From Eriocheir sinensis (lineage: Eukaryota; Arthropoda; Malacostraca; Decapoda; Varunidae), in contig NC_066562.1 of NCBI RefSeq assembly GCF_024679095.1, positions 4,046,632-4,110,631 of the forward strand: a stretch of 64,000 nucleotides of DNA, read 5' to 3'. Below are positions 49,640 through 62,290 of this stretch, piece by piece. Below the pieces are notes generated by a model. It was not told the origin of the DNA and did no database searches. It saw nothing but the letters and a program-made list of their open reading frames with translations. The position numbers and the translations under genes are program-made. Every line of letters begins with the position of its first letter. Position 1 is the stretch's first letter.

Positions 49640-50080
49640 GTTTGTTATGATTACTACCAAATCTTATCTGTGTCAGAATCCTGAAAATTGTTAGTTACTC
49701 CCTAGTTTACAGTCCTAGCGAGGCCTTTTTACACTTTCCAAATTTTATTACATGGCATTTCTTTCATTACTGAATTCTATCTGCCATTTATGACTCCATT
49801 CATATCATTTTGATAAGTCCTTTTGTAATTCATTGCATGAGTCCTAATTTTCTACTGGTATTTGTATTTTAGGACCAGTCTGCAAACATAAACATGATTC
49901 TCTTCCCGTAGTGTTATTTGTATAATTAACATATACTAGAAACATAACTGGTACCAGCACTGAACCATGCGGGACTTTCCTTGTCATCTCCATATAGGAT
50001 GAAAACTTTCCTAGTATTATTGCTTTCATTTCCCTTTCTCTTAATTCTAATCTCTGCATTCTTCCTTAGTAGCTACTTAA
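49640..50080 (-). mobile_element. LINE reverse-transcriptase fragment
   Basis: Minus-strand frame reads MTRKVPHGSVLVPVMFLVYV, the VPQGSxLGP block of RT, followed by broken sequence that resembles the family of 43045-43320. Confidence 0.65.
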
Positions 50081-50109
50081 CTCCAGTAATAACCTTATTA
50101 CATGAAGTG

Positions 50110-50500
50110 GTGAGCGAGTCGCGATACTGAGCGGACGCCCTCCACCTGGACAGCCTTGGCTACACCTGCAGGTGGGGGCGGCGAGGCGGCGGCCGGCCAG
50201 TCACCGAGTCACCTGCTGACTGCTGATGGCCTAGGGAAGTTGAGGGAAAGCCCCAGCCTTGGAGGAAGAATACAAGGCGGGGCATGACGTCACAAAAGTA
50301 AAACCGGCTTGGCTCCGTCCAAAACATTGCTTGCCCGACTGCCTGCAAGCCTAAAAGCGCGGCGCCACACACCTCAACATTTTCCAGCGCCGGCCTGCTG
50401 CTCTGCCTTTGGTCGCACCCACAGAGGCGGGGACGGCTTCACAACACTTCCCCGGTGAGACACGATGATTTTTGTGGCGAAACATTTCATAAGAGGCGAG
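50110..50500. promoter_or_regulatory. GC-rich promoter candidate for the LRR gene
   Basis: CpG-rich block in AT-rich surroundings, with TGACGTCA at 50285-50292. On the minus strand a donor-like cagcag|gtgact occurs near 50211 and could end a non-coding first exon spliced to 48393. On the + strand a cccg|gtgaga donor lies near 50455, so the block could be bidirectional. Confidence 0.35.
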
Positions 50501-50739
50501 AAAACTGGGCTAGAAAAAGAGCGACACAAAAAAGAATGCGAATGATTGCCTGGTAGTAATTTTAAGGAAGTTATCTGTAATTCCTTTTTCATGGCTTTTA
50601 CACACAAACAGATCAAATTGCTGGAATGTAGAAGTCTTTGCATGGGCCGGTGCTATCAGGAATTAATGCTATGACCACAAACTTATTTTCCAAAACATGT
50701 GAAATAAGTGCAATTCTTAGGACCAATAAGTCGCGCCCT

Positions 50740-50745
50740 CAACCA

Positions 50746-50792
<47 letters not shown>

Positions 50793-51480
50793 GGAGTTAT
50801 CATCTATTATTTATTCGACTCTTGTAAGTCTCTTTTTTCATCTCTGGTGATCAAGACATCTCCGCCACTCCACAACCATTTCTCTCTCTAAAAACATGTA
50901 ACCAACCCCTCGCAGTAGATAATTGGTGCCTGCTGACCTGTATGTTGCATTTTCTCCATTTACGGGTTAATATACCTCTAACAATGACATGCATGATTGT
51001 GTAACACGGTTGGTTGACGTCGAGTCAAATATAGAACTTTTTATTTTTTTTTGGTATTTCGTTGGGGATATACCCCAAGGGAGGAAGGCGGTGCATGCCA
51101 CGCAACCACTCCGGCGGCTGGTAGAGAGATGCCCAACTCTTTCAAGGAGGAGGCTGAAACGCTCTACATAGAAGGTTGTACATGCTTCTACATTAAAAGT
51201 ATGGCCATGGCCAATGTAAAATGAACATTATACAGAGGAAGTGTGAGGGATCAAGGCGGGTGTGGAACATTTCTTCTCAGCTTCTACGGAATAAAGACAC
51301 GGAAATGCTGGTGTTTTCCTGTTAAAACCTGTACATACATCCTTAGTGCATATACTGCAGCAGTTGAATAACTAAAAACATATAATATGTGGAGGAAATA
51401 AGGCAGACAAGCTCATTTACGCCGACTATCTGGGAGCCAGAAATGCCACCGGCTCAGCTCCCTCCCCCTACCCCCCTTGC
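50740..51480. other. (CT)n and otherwise no gene seen
   Basis: (CT)n at 50749-50788, then AT-rich sequence with no recognised product. Confidence 0.5.
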
Positions 51481-51548
51481 TTCACCTCACAGTGCATGAA
51501 GAGCGACCCGGCCGCTGAGGCCCACTCCATGTATTATTCCTCCCAGCC

Positions 51549-51818
51549 ATGAGTACCACGCTCCAGAGTGACCCGTCCCCCACGGTGGCGGTGTTACCTC
51601 GGACAAGGCTGGGTTTATCGGCCGCTAACACCGCCATCACCATCGGCGAGTATTCGTGGGGTGATGTCTACGACCCCGACAATGCCACACCGGCCCCCCT
51701 TGCCCTTCCGCGCAGAAACAATGGGTACACCCATGGCCGTGGGTACACCGACAGCGTCACGCTCAGCCTGGAGGAGCTCAACGCTTGGCACATATGTGAA
51801 TGGGGTACGACCAAGTAG
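51549..51818 (+). CDS. Possible exon or small ORF of unknown function
   Basis: GC-rich island in AT-rich surroundings with an open frame of 89 codons (middle part AITIGEYSWGDVYDPDNATP). A cttcacctcacag acceptor lies at 51501, and the frame it opens ends at a tga 60 bases on. The minus strand is also open for about 47 codons across the same island up to a donor-like cact|gtgagg. I do not recognise any of the products and cannot choose a strand. Confidence 0.2.
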   Translation: MSTTLQSDPSPTVAVLPRTRLGLSAANTAITIGEYSWGDVYDPDNATPAPLALPRRNNGYTHGRGYTDSVTLSLEELNAWHICEWGTTK

Positions 51819-51984
51819 ACTATATTACTATAGTCTCCCTGGGTACGACCCTACGCCTGGTTGACGACAAGGGAGCGGGGCGAGGTATGATGACAATGGA
51901 ATGGGAGGAGGAGGCGAAGGGAGTAGTCCCTTGGGGCAGGGTCTGTGGTGGCCAGGAAATAAAATAAAAAGACTTCCTGCCGCC

Positions 51985-52034
51985 ATATTATATGTTATTA
52001 TTGTTATATTACTTTATTATTATTATTATTATTG

Positions 52035-52110
<76 letters not shown>

Positions 52111-52205
52111 CATTATTATTATCGTTATTATTATTATCATTATTATTATCGTTATTATTATTATCATTATTATTATTACAATCATCATCATCATCATCAT
52201 CATGA
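51985..52205. repeat. (TTA)n / (ATC)n microsatellite
   Basis: About 200 bases of ttattattattat with cattatt and catcat variants. Confidence 0.95.
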
Positions 52206-52453
52206 TCATCATGGTCGTTGTCTTCTAGGAGTAAGGGAATAATCTGCTCTAAGTGTTTCGCACACTTAGCCTACTCATCACTTACTTTATCATTGTGGGA
52301 AAGAATAGTGTTGCTGAAAAAGTGGATGAAAAATAGGTGAGTATTTTAAAGTTCCTTTTATCAAAATATTTATCTTGGGGCTCGTGACCCCCCCCGATGA
52401 ACACTGCATGGTGATCCTCCACGCTTCTTGCCCCACGGGTCGGCCACTGCACA

Positions 52454-52800
52454 CATTGGCGGATCCAGGGGGGGGGCCACGGGGCCATGGCCCCCCCCAA
52501 ACGCTCTGAGAGTATGTTTTGGCCCCCCCCAAAGAAATTCGTTACAGATACTGTCAGCCTCCCTCAATCATATACATATCATGTAGAACTCGATAGTCGA
52601 TACTGCATCGCTCTACTACATAAAACAAAATCCAATTCTATGGCCTCAATGCACAAGCGAATCGGAATTAAGCGCTGAGAAGGAAGGCCTCTTCGGCCTG
52701 AAAAGCACAATGCAATCCGATGTGACTTAATTCCATGTGTACAGTCCGTCGTCGATGAACAGTTGGCCCCCCCCAAAACTCAAGGCTGGATCCGCCCTTG
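52454..52800. mobile_element. hAT-like MITE with poly-G/poly-C arms
   Basis: cattggcggatccaggggg at left and ccaaaactcaaggctggatc + cgcccttg at right are inverted; flanks actgcaca and actccaca match at seven of eight bases, fitting an 8-bp target duplication. No transposase. Confidence 0.7.
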
Positions 52801-53972
52801 ACTCCACACAGATTGCTTTGTCTTATCGTTGGTTGTTATCCATGGCTATTCCCACCGAGCTCGTGTGAGATAAGAGGCATGAATAATTATATCTACCAAC
52901 AGCACTCCATCTTGTTTTTTATCTCTTTTCGATTTGTTTTATCGTGATTTGGACTTGCATATTTTCATCCTTGACATGTGCGTTCCTCTACTCAAGTGTT
53001 TCGCTCCCAATCGTTATTTGTTGTCCTGCCAACTGATGATCAAACTCTACCCTTGTGTTCGCGGTACTCACTTCAGGCCGACTTTTACACTGAAGTTCCT
53101 CGATCAGTCTGTACACCTTTTCTTCAGATCTGAGGATTCAAAGTTTCAAAAGTATTCACGGCTGTCTTGATCACCATGTTATGACACGCTGATAAGATAA
53201 TTACCGTAAACTACTTCTTGTGATAAGCCGTGACGAGCCTCAGATAGTGTCATATTTCCAAGACTTTCTTAATTGGAGATTGTTTCCTACTTGAGTTTAG
53301 TGCTGGCATTATAATTTATATATCACACTTCATATTCCGAATCTCACCTTCATCATCACCTTTGCCTACCTTATCACAGAGATAGTGAAGGGTGGAGGGA
53401 GGCGGCGGGGCCTCAACCGGCTTCGAGTCCCGCTCGCCGAGTGGCCTAAGACTATCCCTCATGCTGTCCTGATGACCATCCATCCGCCATGCAGGCCTTT
53501 AGATAAGCTCTCATGAGTGGGGGCTCACACACACAGCCCTGTGGGACAGTGTTGAGGCGAAGGCTCTCCTTGCAAAACGACAAAAGGTTAGTCAGACACG
53601 CTCCTCCCACGGTGACCTGTGCTGGGACCGTGATTCGATGGCCTCTCTGTACGGTCACAAGCACTGGGTGACAACTTGACATCGTTAGTGATCCTTTTTA
53701 ACACCGGCGCAGCAATGGCCTTCCCGCCGTCGGTAGGTTACTCCCCCGGCGACAGACTTCTCATAGCCCTTCGTTCCAACCCTTCCCTCCTCCTCCTGCG
53801 CACTCCCATTCTTGGTCTCATCTTCATTCCCATTCAATTTCAGTTCATTTCCCTCTTCCAAAATATAGAAGAAAATAAAGAAATAAAAAAGAATGAGGGT
53901 AATAAAAGGTGTTTCCAGGTAATTATTATTTTGTTATTGTTATTATCCTGTTCTCACACTTCTCATCTTAAC

Positions 53973-54035
<63 letters not shown>

Positions 54036-54235
54036 TTAAAGCTAGTGACTACATCTGTTTTATACATCCATTAGGTATCAAAAGTGTGACACGTACATTT
54101 AACATTAGGTTGGATTTACTTACATTATCGTTTTTTTAATTATTTTATCCTTTTTTGGGGAGCAGTGAGTTTGGGTGGATGGTGGATGAGGGAGACATTC
54201 ATCCATTCATCTAAAATACACACTCAGTTAATCAT

Positions 54236-54285
<50 letters not shown>

Positions 54286-54480
54286 AGTCAGTCATCCACA
54301 CAGTAATCCACACATCCATACAGTCAGTCATCCACCCTTACAGTCAGTCATCCATTCGTCCATACAGTCATCCACCCTTACAGTCAGTCATCCATTTGCC
54401 CATACAGTCAGTCATCCACCCATCCCGCGATTTGAGGTTATCCCACATTTAATGCTGTCTGTCATCCACTTACTTGTGAT
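52801..54480. other. No gene recognised; microsatellites
   Basis: AT-rich sequence with (AAT)n at 53971-54034, (CA)n at 54238-54283 and cagtcagtcatcca repeats to 54420. A 76-codon minus-strand frame at 53452-53682 has no recognisable product. Confidence 0.5.
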
Positions 54481-54504
54481 CCACGTTTGTTCATCCACCC
54501 CACT

Positions 54505-55068
54505 TGGAGAAGAAGAAGAAAAGAAGAAAAAGAAGGAGGAGGAGGAGGAGAAGGAAACTAACAAGCCTTTCTTTCATTCATTAATCCTTTTGCACTTCTT
54601 TCTTCATTCATAACCTTTCTTCTTCTTCTTCTTCTTCTTCTTCTTCTTCTTCTTCTTCATCTTCATCTTCTTGTCCTTGTTTTTGTTCTTGATCTCGTTC
54701 TTGTATTTTTGTTCTTGTTCTTCTTCTTGTTCTTCTTGTTCTTCGTGTTCTTGTTCTTGTTCTTCTTCTTCTTCGTCTTCTTCTTGTTCTTGTTCTTGTT
54801 CTTTTTCTTCTTCTTCTTCTTCGCTCCCCTCATCCACCCACCACCTCTCCTCTCGTCCACCCGCTCATCCACACCCATACATCCCCCCCCCCCCTTCCCA
54901 TCCATCCCAAGGGCACGGTGGTTCCTTCAGAGCGTCGCAGCCAGCAGGAGGGACCAAGATGATGACACGCTGGAGGGGAGAGGATGACCGTGAGAAAAGA
55001 CGTTGTTTGGAGAGACTAGTGAAAGGGTTGGTATGTCTCGTTGTTGTTGTTGTTGTTGTTGTTGTTGC

Positions 55069-55099
<31 letters not shown>

Positions 55100-55100
55100 G
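54505..55100. repeat. Polypurine, (TTC)n, (TTCTTG)n and (GTT)n tracts
   Basis: gaagaagaa to 54555, ttcttc/ttcttg from 54614 to 54823, (GTT)n and (GGT)n at 55039-55103. Long frames here are low-complexity artefacts. Confidence 0.9.
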
Positions 55101-55287
55101 GTTAAACGCATGCTCATCAAATACTTGGTTACCTACTTATATATTTCATTAATTCATATCTATTCTTTCAGTCCTGTTTGTTTCATCCTTCGCTATATAG
55201 CTCGTGTGTCTGTATGTGTGTGTGTGTACTTACATCAGTGTTGCAAGGCAGACCAGCGCCGGTGAGAGGGGAACCCGCGTGGCGATG

Positions 55288-55343
<56 letters not shown>

Positions 55344-55397
55344 CGTTAGTTGATACGATCTTTTCTAATCAAAGGTAGTTATAAACAACACTTAATT

Positions 55398-55450
<53 letters not shown>

Positions 55451-55539
55451 GCTACTTTTTGTGATATAATTGGAGAACTTTTAAATGAACTACGACGAAG
55501 TGCAAAGCTTCGAAACAATGAACACATGCTCGAAACAGT

Positions 55540-55590
<51 letters not shown>
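55288..55590. repeat. (GA)n, (CTA)n and (CA)n cluster
   Basis: (GA)n 55290-55341, (CTA)n 55398-55452, (CA)n 55543-55587 within 300 bases. Confidence 0.95.
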
Positions 55591-55591
<1 letters not shown>

Positions 55592-55768
55592 AACCATTGA
55601 AGAAATAAGAGGCGGCAAATTAACTTACACCCGCAACGGCATGACAGTATTGTGACGCCGCCAAAATATGAAACCAACGATCACAAACTGGAACTTCATG
55701 AAGCAGGACGCGTGAAACAGGCCGCCGCGAACCACAGAAGTCGAGGCAGATAGAACACATTTAATTAA

Positions 55769-56022
55769 GGGGCTATTACACTGGGCAAATTTTTCGTGGA
55801 TCTTCAGTCAAACCACGATTTCCGCTGGCGTGGTTCTCATATTTCCGTGGTTTTCTGACGTGTCCACGATCTTCCAAAGCTACGGTAGATTTCACTGAAG
55901 GACGACGATATTACTCATCATCTTCATCAGCAGCAATAACAACAAACAATTGAGAGCCACGTTAGCGGAAATCGTGGTTAGACTGAAGATCCACGGAAAA
56001 TATGCCCAGTGTAATATATCCT
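55769..56022. mobile_element. MITE with about 75-bp terminal inverted repeats
   Basis: Left arm ctattacactgggcaaattt, cgtggatcttcagtc, accacgatttccgct and right arm agcggaaatcgtggt, gactgaagatccacg, gcccagtgtaatata are inverted copies around a spacer of about 100 bases. Confidence 0.8.
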
Positions 56023-56097
56023 TTACGACGCCGTGGCCTCGTCTTTCTCAGCCTACTGGTGGTGGTGTGCGCGTCCGTAGCGTAGCACGCCTCATCG

Positions 56098-56460
56098 CCA
56101 CAGCAACAAGTTATCAATCCAACACTGGGGGCATACGTCGGGGGTGCGTCGCCTCGCCCACTCTACGACGCCAACCCTAAGGTTCCTCTGAGCATGTCTC
56201 CGCGCAGGCCTCCTTCCCATCCCACGCGTAAGTAACCTACCTCCTGGCAGTATCCATAGACTTGGTTAAACCACGAACTCTGTGGGCGCCCCCTTGGTCT
56301 CTTGGGATCGTCTTACAGGAACAAGCCGATCACTATTCAATGTCCTTGTTTCAGAGCCATAGAGTAAGATTTGAAGACCCGGATCTTTGTCTCTCTACAC
56401 AGGCATCGACAACGCCATGCATACACTCGTGCTTAAGGAATGCTGATTGATTGATTGATA
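56098..56460. mobile_element. Unclassified dispersed repeat ending in (TGAT)n
   Basis: ggcatacgtcgggggtgcgt resembles 33193-33265; the right end is tgattgattgatag, a typical 3' microsatellite of RTE/SINE elements. Confidence 0.4.
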
Positions 56461-56652
56461 GTTTATTGTTGCTTGTTCTTAACACTTATTGCCATCCTTC
56501 ATACCTGTTGAAATGTTGACATAAATCACCTTTAATTTGCATCGCGTCTGGGAATACTGTCAATATGTCTTTCCTTATCCTCCCTAAAACGTTTCGGTGG
56601 TAATGGTGATAACAACAACAAAAAAAAAAAACAGACAGGTAAACAGACTCAC

Positions 56653-56715
56653 CGAAGAAGCTCTCGTTAACAGGTGAGGAAGAAGAGGATCCGGTACTCT
56701 TGTTCGTCCACCTGT
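56653..56715 (-). CDS. Ig-domain protein, tentative stalk exon
   Basis: With an acceptor after ctacgag the phase fits the previous exon and gives DRWTNKSTGSSSSSPVNESF, a Ser/Thr-rich stalk with two N-glycosylation sites, ending at gtgagt. A better-looking acceptor seven bases earlier (cgccacag) instead gives a stop (ending LFFLTC), and a third at acag (56713-56712) is also open. The exon is therefore uncertain, and I find no following membrane-segment exon. Confidence 0.35.
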
Positions 56716-56734
56716 CTCGTAGCTGTGGCGAGGC

Positions 56735-56837
56735 TGTGGTGGTGGTGGTGGTGGTGGTTGTGATGATGGGGAGGTCTGTGGTGGGGAGGAGTGGTGGGGG
56801 GGGGGTGAGGAAGATGTGCTAGTATATCATGGGTCTC

Positions 56838-56874
<37 letters not shown>

Positions 56875-57320
56875 GGTCATTCTCCATCATATCAATCTCA
56901 CCCATTCCTCACCCATCACCTCTTTCACCCATCACCTCATCCCACTCAGTATCATCTCCCTTCCTCTCCTTTCCCCTCTTCTCTTCATTCCCCCCTTCTT
57001 TTCCTTTCCCCTCCTCCCTTCCCCCTCCTCCCTCCATTCCCCCTTTCCTTCTTCCCCCCATTCCTTTCCACCCCCCCTTCCCCTCTTCCCTCTTCTCCCT
57101 CCTCCTTCTCCCTTCCCGTCACTCTTCCTTCCCTTCGCTTCCCCTCCCCACCCCCTTCCCTCTCCTCTCTTGCATCCCCCCTTCTTCCCCTTCCTCCCTT
57201 ACTCACCGTCCCCCCTATCCTCGCTCCCCCACCTCCTTTCCTTCGCCATCTCTCCCTTCCCACTCCCTCTCCCCCCTCCTTCCTTCCCCCTCCTCCCTCC
57301 CCCTTCCCTCTCTTACTCAC
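56735..57320. repeat. (GGT)n, (AAT)n and C/T-rich intron
   Basis: ggtggtggt near 56738, (AAT)n 56838-56873, then pyrimidine-rich cccttcctccc sequence. No exon seen. Confidence 0.8.
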
Positions 57321-57505
57321 CGTTATCATACACCTCCTCACACGTCTGGGGGGGCAGGTCTGGGGGGGCGCCTGGTAGGGTGAGGCTGCAGCCCAGGGTG
57401 GTATTGGGGGGGGTGCTCGCATACGGCAGCAGCCCCCACGACCCCACCCACCACCACCCCCCCTCGCCCCGCGGCCCCAGCACCCCCACCGCCTTCACCT
57501 CCTGC
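57321..57505 (-). CDS. Ig-domain protein, exon with end of C2-like domain
   Basis: Acceptor cattctttccag, donor gtgagt (phase 2 in, 1 out). It encodes QEVKAVGVLGPRGEGGWWWV, ASTPPNTTLGCSLTLPGAPP and QTCEEVYDNG. LGCSLTLPG supplies the second Ig cysteine. The exon is GC-rich with runs of G that translate as GEGGWWW. Confidence 0.7.
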
Positions 57506-57944
57506 CTGGAAAGAATGGGTTGGTGTTAGAAGTGGTGATGGTGGTGGTGAAGGGGTGGTTGGGGTGATGGCAGTGGTTTTAGTGATGAAAGTCGTGATAG
57601 TGGCGGTAGTGGGGGCGGTGAGAAGGTTGTGGTGGTGGTGGTGAAGGTGATTTTGATTATGATAATGATGGTGAGTAAACTTGAAAGGGGTTATGGTGAT
57701 GGTGGTGATGGTGATGATGGTGTTGGTAATGTTATAAGGGAATAAAAATATGTAATTACAGCATAAACAGATGTAATCATTTGTAATTACTATGGCAGCA
57801 GTAAACAGTGTGATCAAGATAATTTAACGTGGAAACAGGTGTCATTAACGTATAAACAGGTCTAATTAGTCTGAAAACAGGCGATATTTAAATACAAACA
57901 GGTGTGACTGTAATGATCACGTACATTTAAGGTGGGAAAGGTGT

Positions 57945-58415
57945 ATTTTTTTACAACAAAAGAGCGGCTCAAGGGCAACAAGAACAGTGAATAAAAAAAC
58001 CCCGCTACTTGCCGCTCCCAACAGCAGAAAATAGTAGAGTAGCCAAGAGAGGTCAATTTCGGGTGGAGAGGTGTCTTGATACACTCTTCTTGAAAGAGGT
58101 CAAGTCATAGGCAGGAGGAAATACAGACGAAGGAAGGCTGTTCCAGAGTTTACCAGTGTAAGGGATGAAGGAGTGGAGATGCTGGTTAACTCTTGCATAA
58201 GGGGTTTGGACAGTATAGGGATGAGCAAGAGTAGAAAGTTGTGTGCAGGAGGGGGGAGGGGGGGAGGCATGCAGTTAGCAAGTTCAGAAGAGCAGTCAGC
58301 GTGAAAATATCGGTAAAAGATAGAGAGAGAGGCAACATCGCGACGGAATTTAAGAGGTAGAAGACTATCAGTAGAGGAGGAGAGCTGATGAGACGAAGAG
58401 CCTTAGCCTCCAATT
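57945..58415 (-). mobile_element. LINE family A, RT C-terminus and 3' tail
   Basis: Minus strand reads LPLKFRRDVASLSIFYRYFH, then HSFIPYTGKLWNSLPSSVFP and SFKKSVSRHLSTRN before a stop, then the tail with gcggcaagtagcggggt and tgcccttgagccgctc. It explains the short tails at 46, 6140, 12183, 24992, 29870 and 34030. Confidence 0.8.
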
Positions 58416-58482
58416 AGAGGCAAAGCAGATCTAATTAATGTGCTAACAGGTGGTAGTAGGTGTTATCAGGGTACACCTTTAC

Positions 58483-58612
58483 CTGGGGCCTTCCGGGGGC
58501 AGGGTGTAGAGAGTGAGGGCGGGGCGCGGCGCCACCTCATCGGCCGTACAGGTAACGTTCAACAGGTGTTCCGACGGGCGCCAGTAATTAAGGCTGATTC
58601 GTCGGGCCTCAC
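58483..58612 (-). CDS. Ig-domain protein, exon with start of C2-like domain
   Basis: Acceptor gccccgacag, donor gtaaag (phase 1 in, 2 out). It encodes REARRISLNYWRPSEHLLNV, then TCTADEVAPRPALTLYTLPP, the B-C strands of a second, C2-like Ig domain, with an N-glycosylation site NVT. It joins in frame to both neighbours. Confidence 0.7.
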
Positions 58613-58629
58613 CTGTCGGGGCGGGAAGG

Positions 58630-59652
58630 GAAAGGATTAGCGAATAGTAAGGGGGAGGAAGGGAGGAAAAGGTGAGAAGATAAAAGGGTTAAAGGGATTA
58701 GAAATGGGAGAAAGGGAGAATACCAAAAAGGGAAAGGGGAGAAGAATAAGAAAAGGGAAAATATAAGGAAGAGGGAGGGGGGAGAAGATAAGATAGGGGG
58801 GTAGTAAGGGGAAGGAATGTGAGAGGGGAGAAGATAAAAGGGTTAAAGGGAGGAGAAATGGGAGAAAGGGAGAATACCAAAAAGGGAAAGGGGAGAAGAA
58901 TAAGAAAAGGGAGAATATAAGGAAGAGGGAGGGGAGGAAGGGGGGAGAAGATAAGATAGGGGGGTAGTAAAGGGAAGAAAAGTGAGAGGGGAGAAAATGA
59001 GAGAATTGAAGGAATGGGAAAAAGAGGAGAACACGGAAAACAGAAAGGGGAGAAGAATAAGAAGAGGAAGGGAAGGGAGAAGATAAGGAAGAAGGGAGAA
59101 TAGAAACAAAGGAGAGAAGAAGAAAGAGAAGTAGAAGGGAGTTAAGAAGTGTGGAAGAGGGGAAACTGTGGAGAGAAGGGAAATGGGAGGAAAAGAAGAA
59201 GGAAGGAAGGAAGGAAATGAGAGAGGTAAAACAGAAGGAAGAAAAGGGGGAAAAGAGAAGATAAGGAAGAGGGAGAATAGAAATAAAGGAGAGAAGAAAG
59301 GAAGAGAAGTGGAAGGGAGTGAGGAAGTGTAGGAGAGGGGAAACTGTGGAGAAAAGGAAAATGGGAGGAAAAGGAGAAGGAAGGAAGGAAGGAAATAAGA
59401 GGTAAAATAGAAGGAAGAAAAGGGGGAAAAGAGAAGATAAGGAAGAAGGAGAATAGAAATAAAGGAGAGAAGAAGGAAGAGAGGTAGAAGGGAGTAAGGA
59501 AGTGTGGAAGAGGGGAACTGTGGAGAGAAGGAAAATGGGAGGAAAAGAAGAAGAGGGAAGGAAGGAAGGAAATGAGAGGTAAAACAGAAGGAAGAAAAGA
59601 TGGAAAAGAAGATGAAAAAAAGTGGATGAGAAAGTTGGAAGAGGAAAAAATA

Positions 59653-59700
<48 letters not shown>
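58630..59700. repeat. Polypurine tandem repeats and (AAT)n
   Basis: Units of about 150-190 bases (gggagaagataagatagggg; gtggagagaaggaaaatggg) repeated two to three times each, ending in (AAT)n at 59653-59702. No exon seen. Confidence 0.85.
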
Positions 59701-59705
<5 letters not shown>

Positions 59706-59846
59706 CCTAAGTTCGTTTACCCATATACTATTTACTTTATTTTTTCTACTTTATTTTTTTTTATCTTCCAAAACTTCGTAAGGTAACTTTTTTTTTTTTT
59801 TTCTTTATACGAGGAACAAGATTTTGGTTTCTGTGAAGGAAAGTTC

Positions 59847-60522
<676 letters not shown>

Positions 60523-60569
60523 CTTCCCTCCACACATTATACTAGTCTCTGGATATGCCTCCCCTCCTT

Positions 60570-62045
60570 CATCACACCTCCTCCTCCTCTTCCTCCTCCT
60601 CCTCCTCCTCCTCCTCTTCTTCCTCCTTCTCCTCTTTCTCTCTCAAGTCATCTCGTATACACACACAAACACACACACACACACCAGCCATCTTATCCTC
60701 CTCTTCTACTCTTCTCGTTCTCGTTCTCTCTCCCTTTCTATCCCTCCTACTCTTTTGCTCCTCTTCCTCTTCTTTCCATTGTCTTCCTCCTCTCTTCTTC
60801 TCTTTTCCATTGTCTTCCTTCTCCCTTTTCTTTTCCATTGTCTTCTCCTCTTACTTTTCCATTGTCTTCCTCCTCTTCCTCTTTCTTTTCCATTGTCTTC
60901 CTCCTCTTCCTCTTTCTTTTCCATTGTCTTCCTCCTCTTCCTCTTTCTTTTCCATTGTCTTCCTCCTCTTCCTCTTTCTTTTCCATTGTCTTCCTCCTCT
61001 TCCTCTTTCTTCCTCTTTCTTCCTCCTTCCTTTTTCTTTTCCATTGTCTTCCTCCTTTCTTTTCCATTGTCTTCCTCCTCTTCCTCTTTTCTTTTTCCAT
61101 TGTCTTCTCCTTCCTCTCTTCTTCTTCCATTGTCTTCCTCCTCTTCCATTGTCTTCTTTTCCTGTCTTCCCTTCCATTGTCTTTCTTTTCCATTGTCTTT
61201 TTCCATTGTCTTCCTTTTTTCCATTGTCTTCCCCTCCTCTCTTTCTTTCCATTGTCTTCCTCCTCTTCATCGTTATTTTCCATTGTCTTCCTCCTCTTCC
61301 TCTTTCTTTTCCATTGCCTTCCTCCTCTTCCTCTTTCTTTTCCATTGCCTCCTCCCTTCCTCTCTCTTTTCTCTCATTGTCTTCCTCCTCCTCTTTCTTT
61401 TCCATTGTCTTCCTCCTCTTCCTCTTTCTTTTCCATTGTCTTCCTCCTCTTCCTCTTTCTTTTCCATTGTCTTCCTCCTCTTCCTCTTTCTTTTCCATTG
61501 TCTTCCTCCTCTTCCTCTTTCTTTTCCATTGTCTTCCTCCTCTTCCTCTTTCTTTTCCATTGTCTTCCTCCTCTTACTCTTTCTTTTCCATTGTCTTCCT
61601 CCTCTTACTCTTTCTTTTCCATTGTCTTCCTCCTCTTACTTTTTCTTTTCCATTGTCTTCCTCCTCTTACTCTTTCTTTTCCATTGTCTTCCTCCTCTTA
61701 CTCTTTCTTTTCCATTGTCTTCCTCCTCTTACTCTTTCTTTTCCATTGTCTTCCTCCTCTTACTCTTTCTTTTCCATTGTCTTCCTCCTCTTCCTCTTTC
61801 TTTTCCATTGTCTTCCTCCTCTTACTCTTTCTTTTCCATTGTCTTCCTCCTCTTCCTCTTTCTTTTCCATTGTCTTCCTCCTCTTCCTCTCTCTTTTCCA
61901 TTGTCTTCCTCCTCTTACTCTTTCTTTTCCATTGTCTTCCTCCTCTTACCCTTTCTTTTCCATTGTCTTCCTCCTCTTACTTCCATTTTCTTCCTCTTTT
62001 CTCTTTTACTCTTTCCTCTTCTTCTCCATCCTGCTCCTCTCCAAA
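60570..62045. repeat. 31-bp pyrimidine minisatellite
   Basis: Unit ttttccattgtcttcctcct + cttcctctttc, about 35-40 copies, irregular before 61380 and regular after; variant cttactctttc is clustered at 61566-61940. Confidence 0.95.
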
Positions 62046-62062
62046 GCCTTCTTCTTCTTTCC

Positions 62063-62290
<228 letters not shown>

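Noticed and set aside
53421..53470. tRNA-like strings cttcgagtcccgc and gccgagtggcctaag
   Set aside because: B-box-like string precedes the A-box-like string on the same strand and no cloverleaf forms.
53452..53682. 76-codon minus-strand frame with several cysteines
   Set aside because: No recognised family, no clear splice borders and no link to the Ig gene could be shown.
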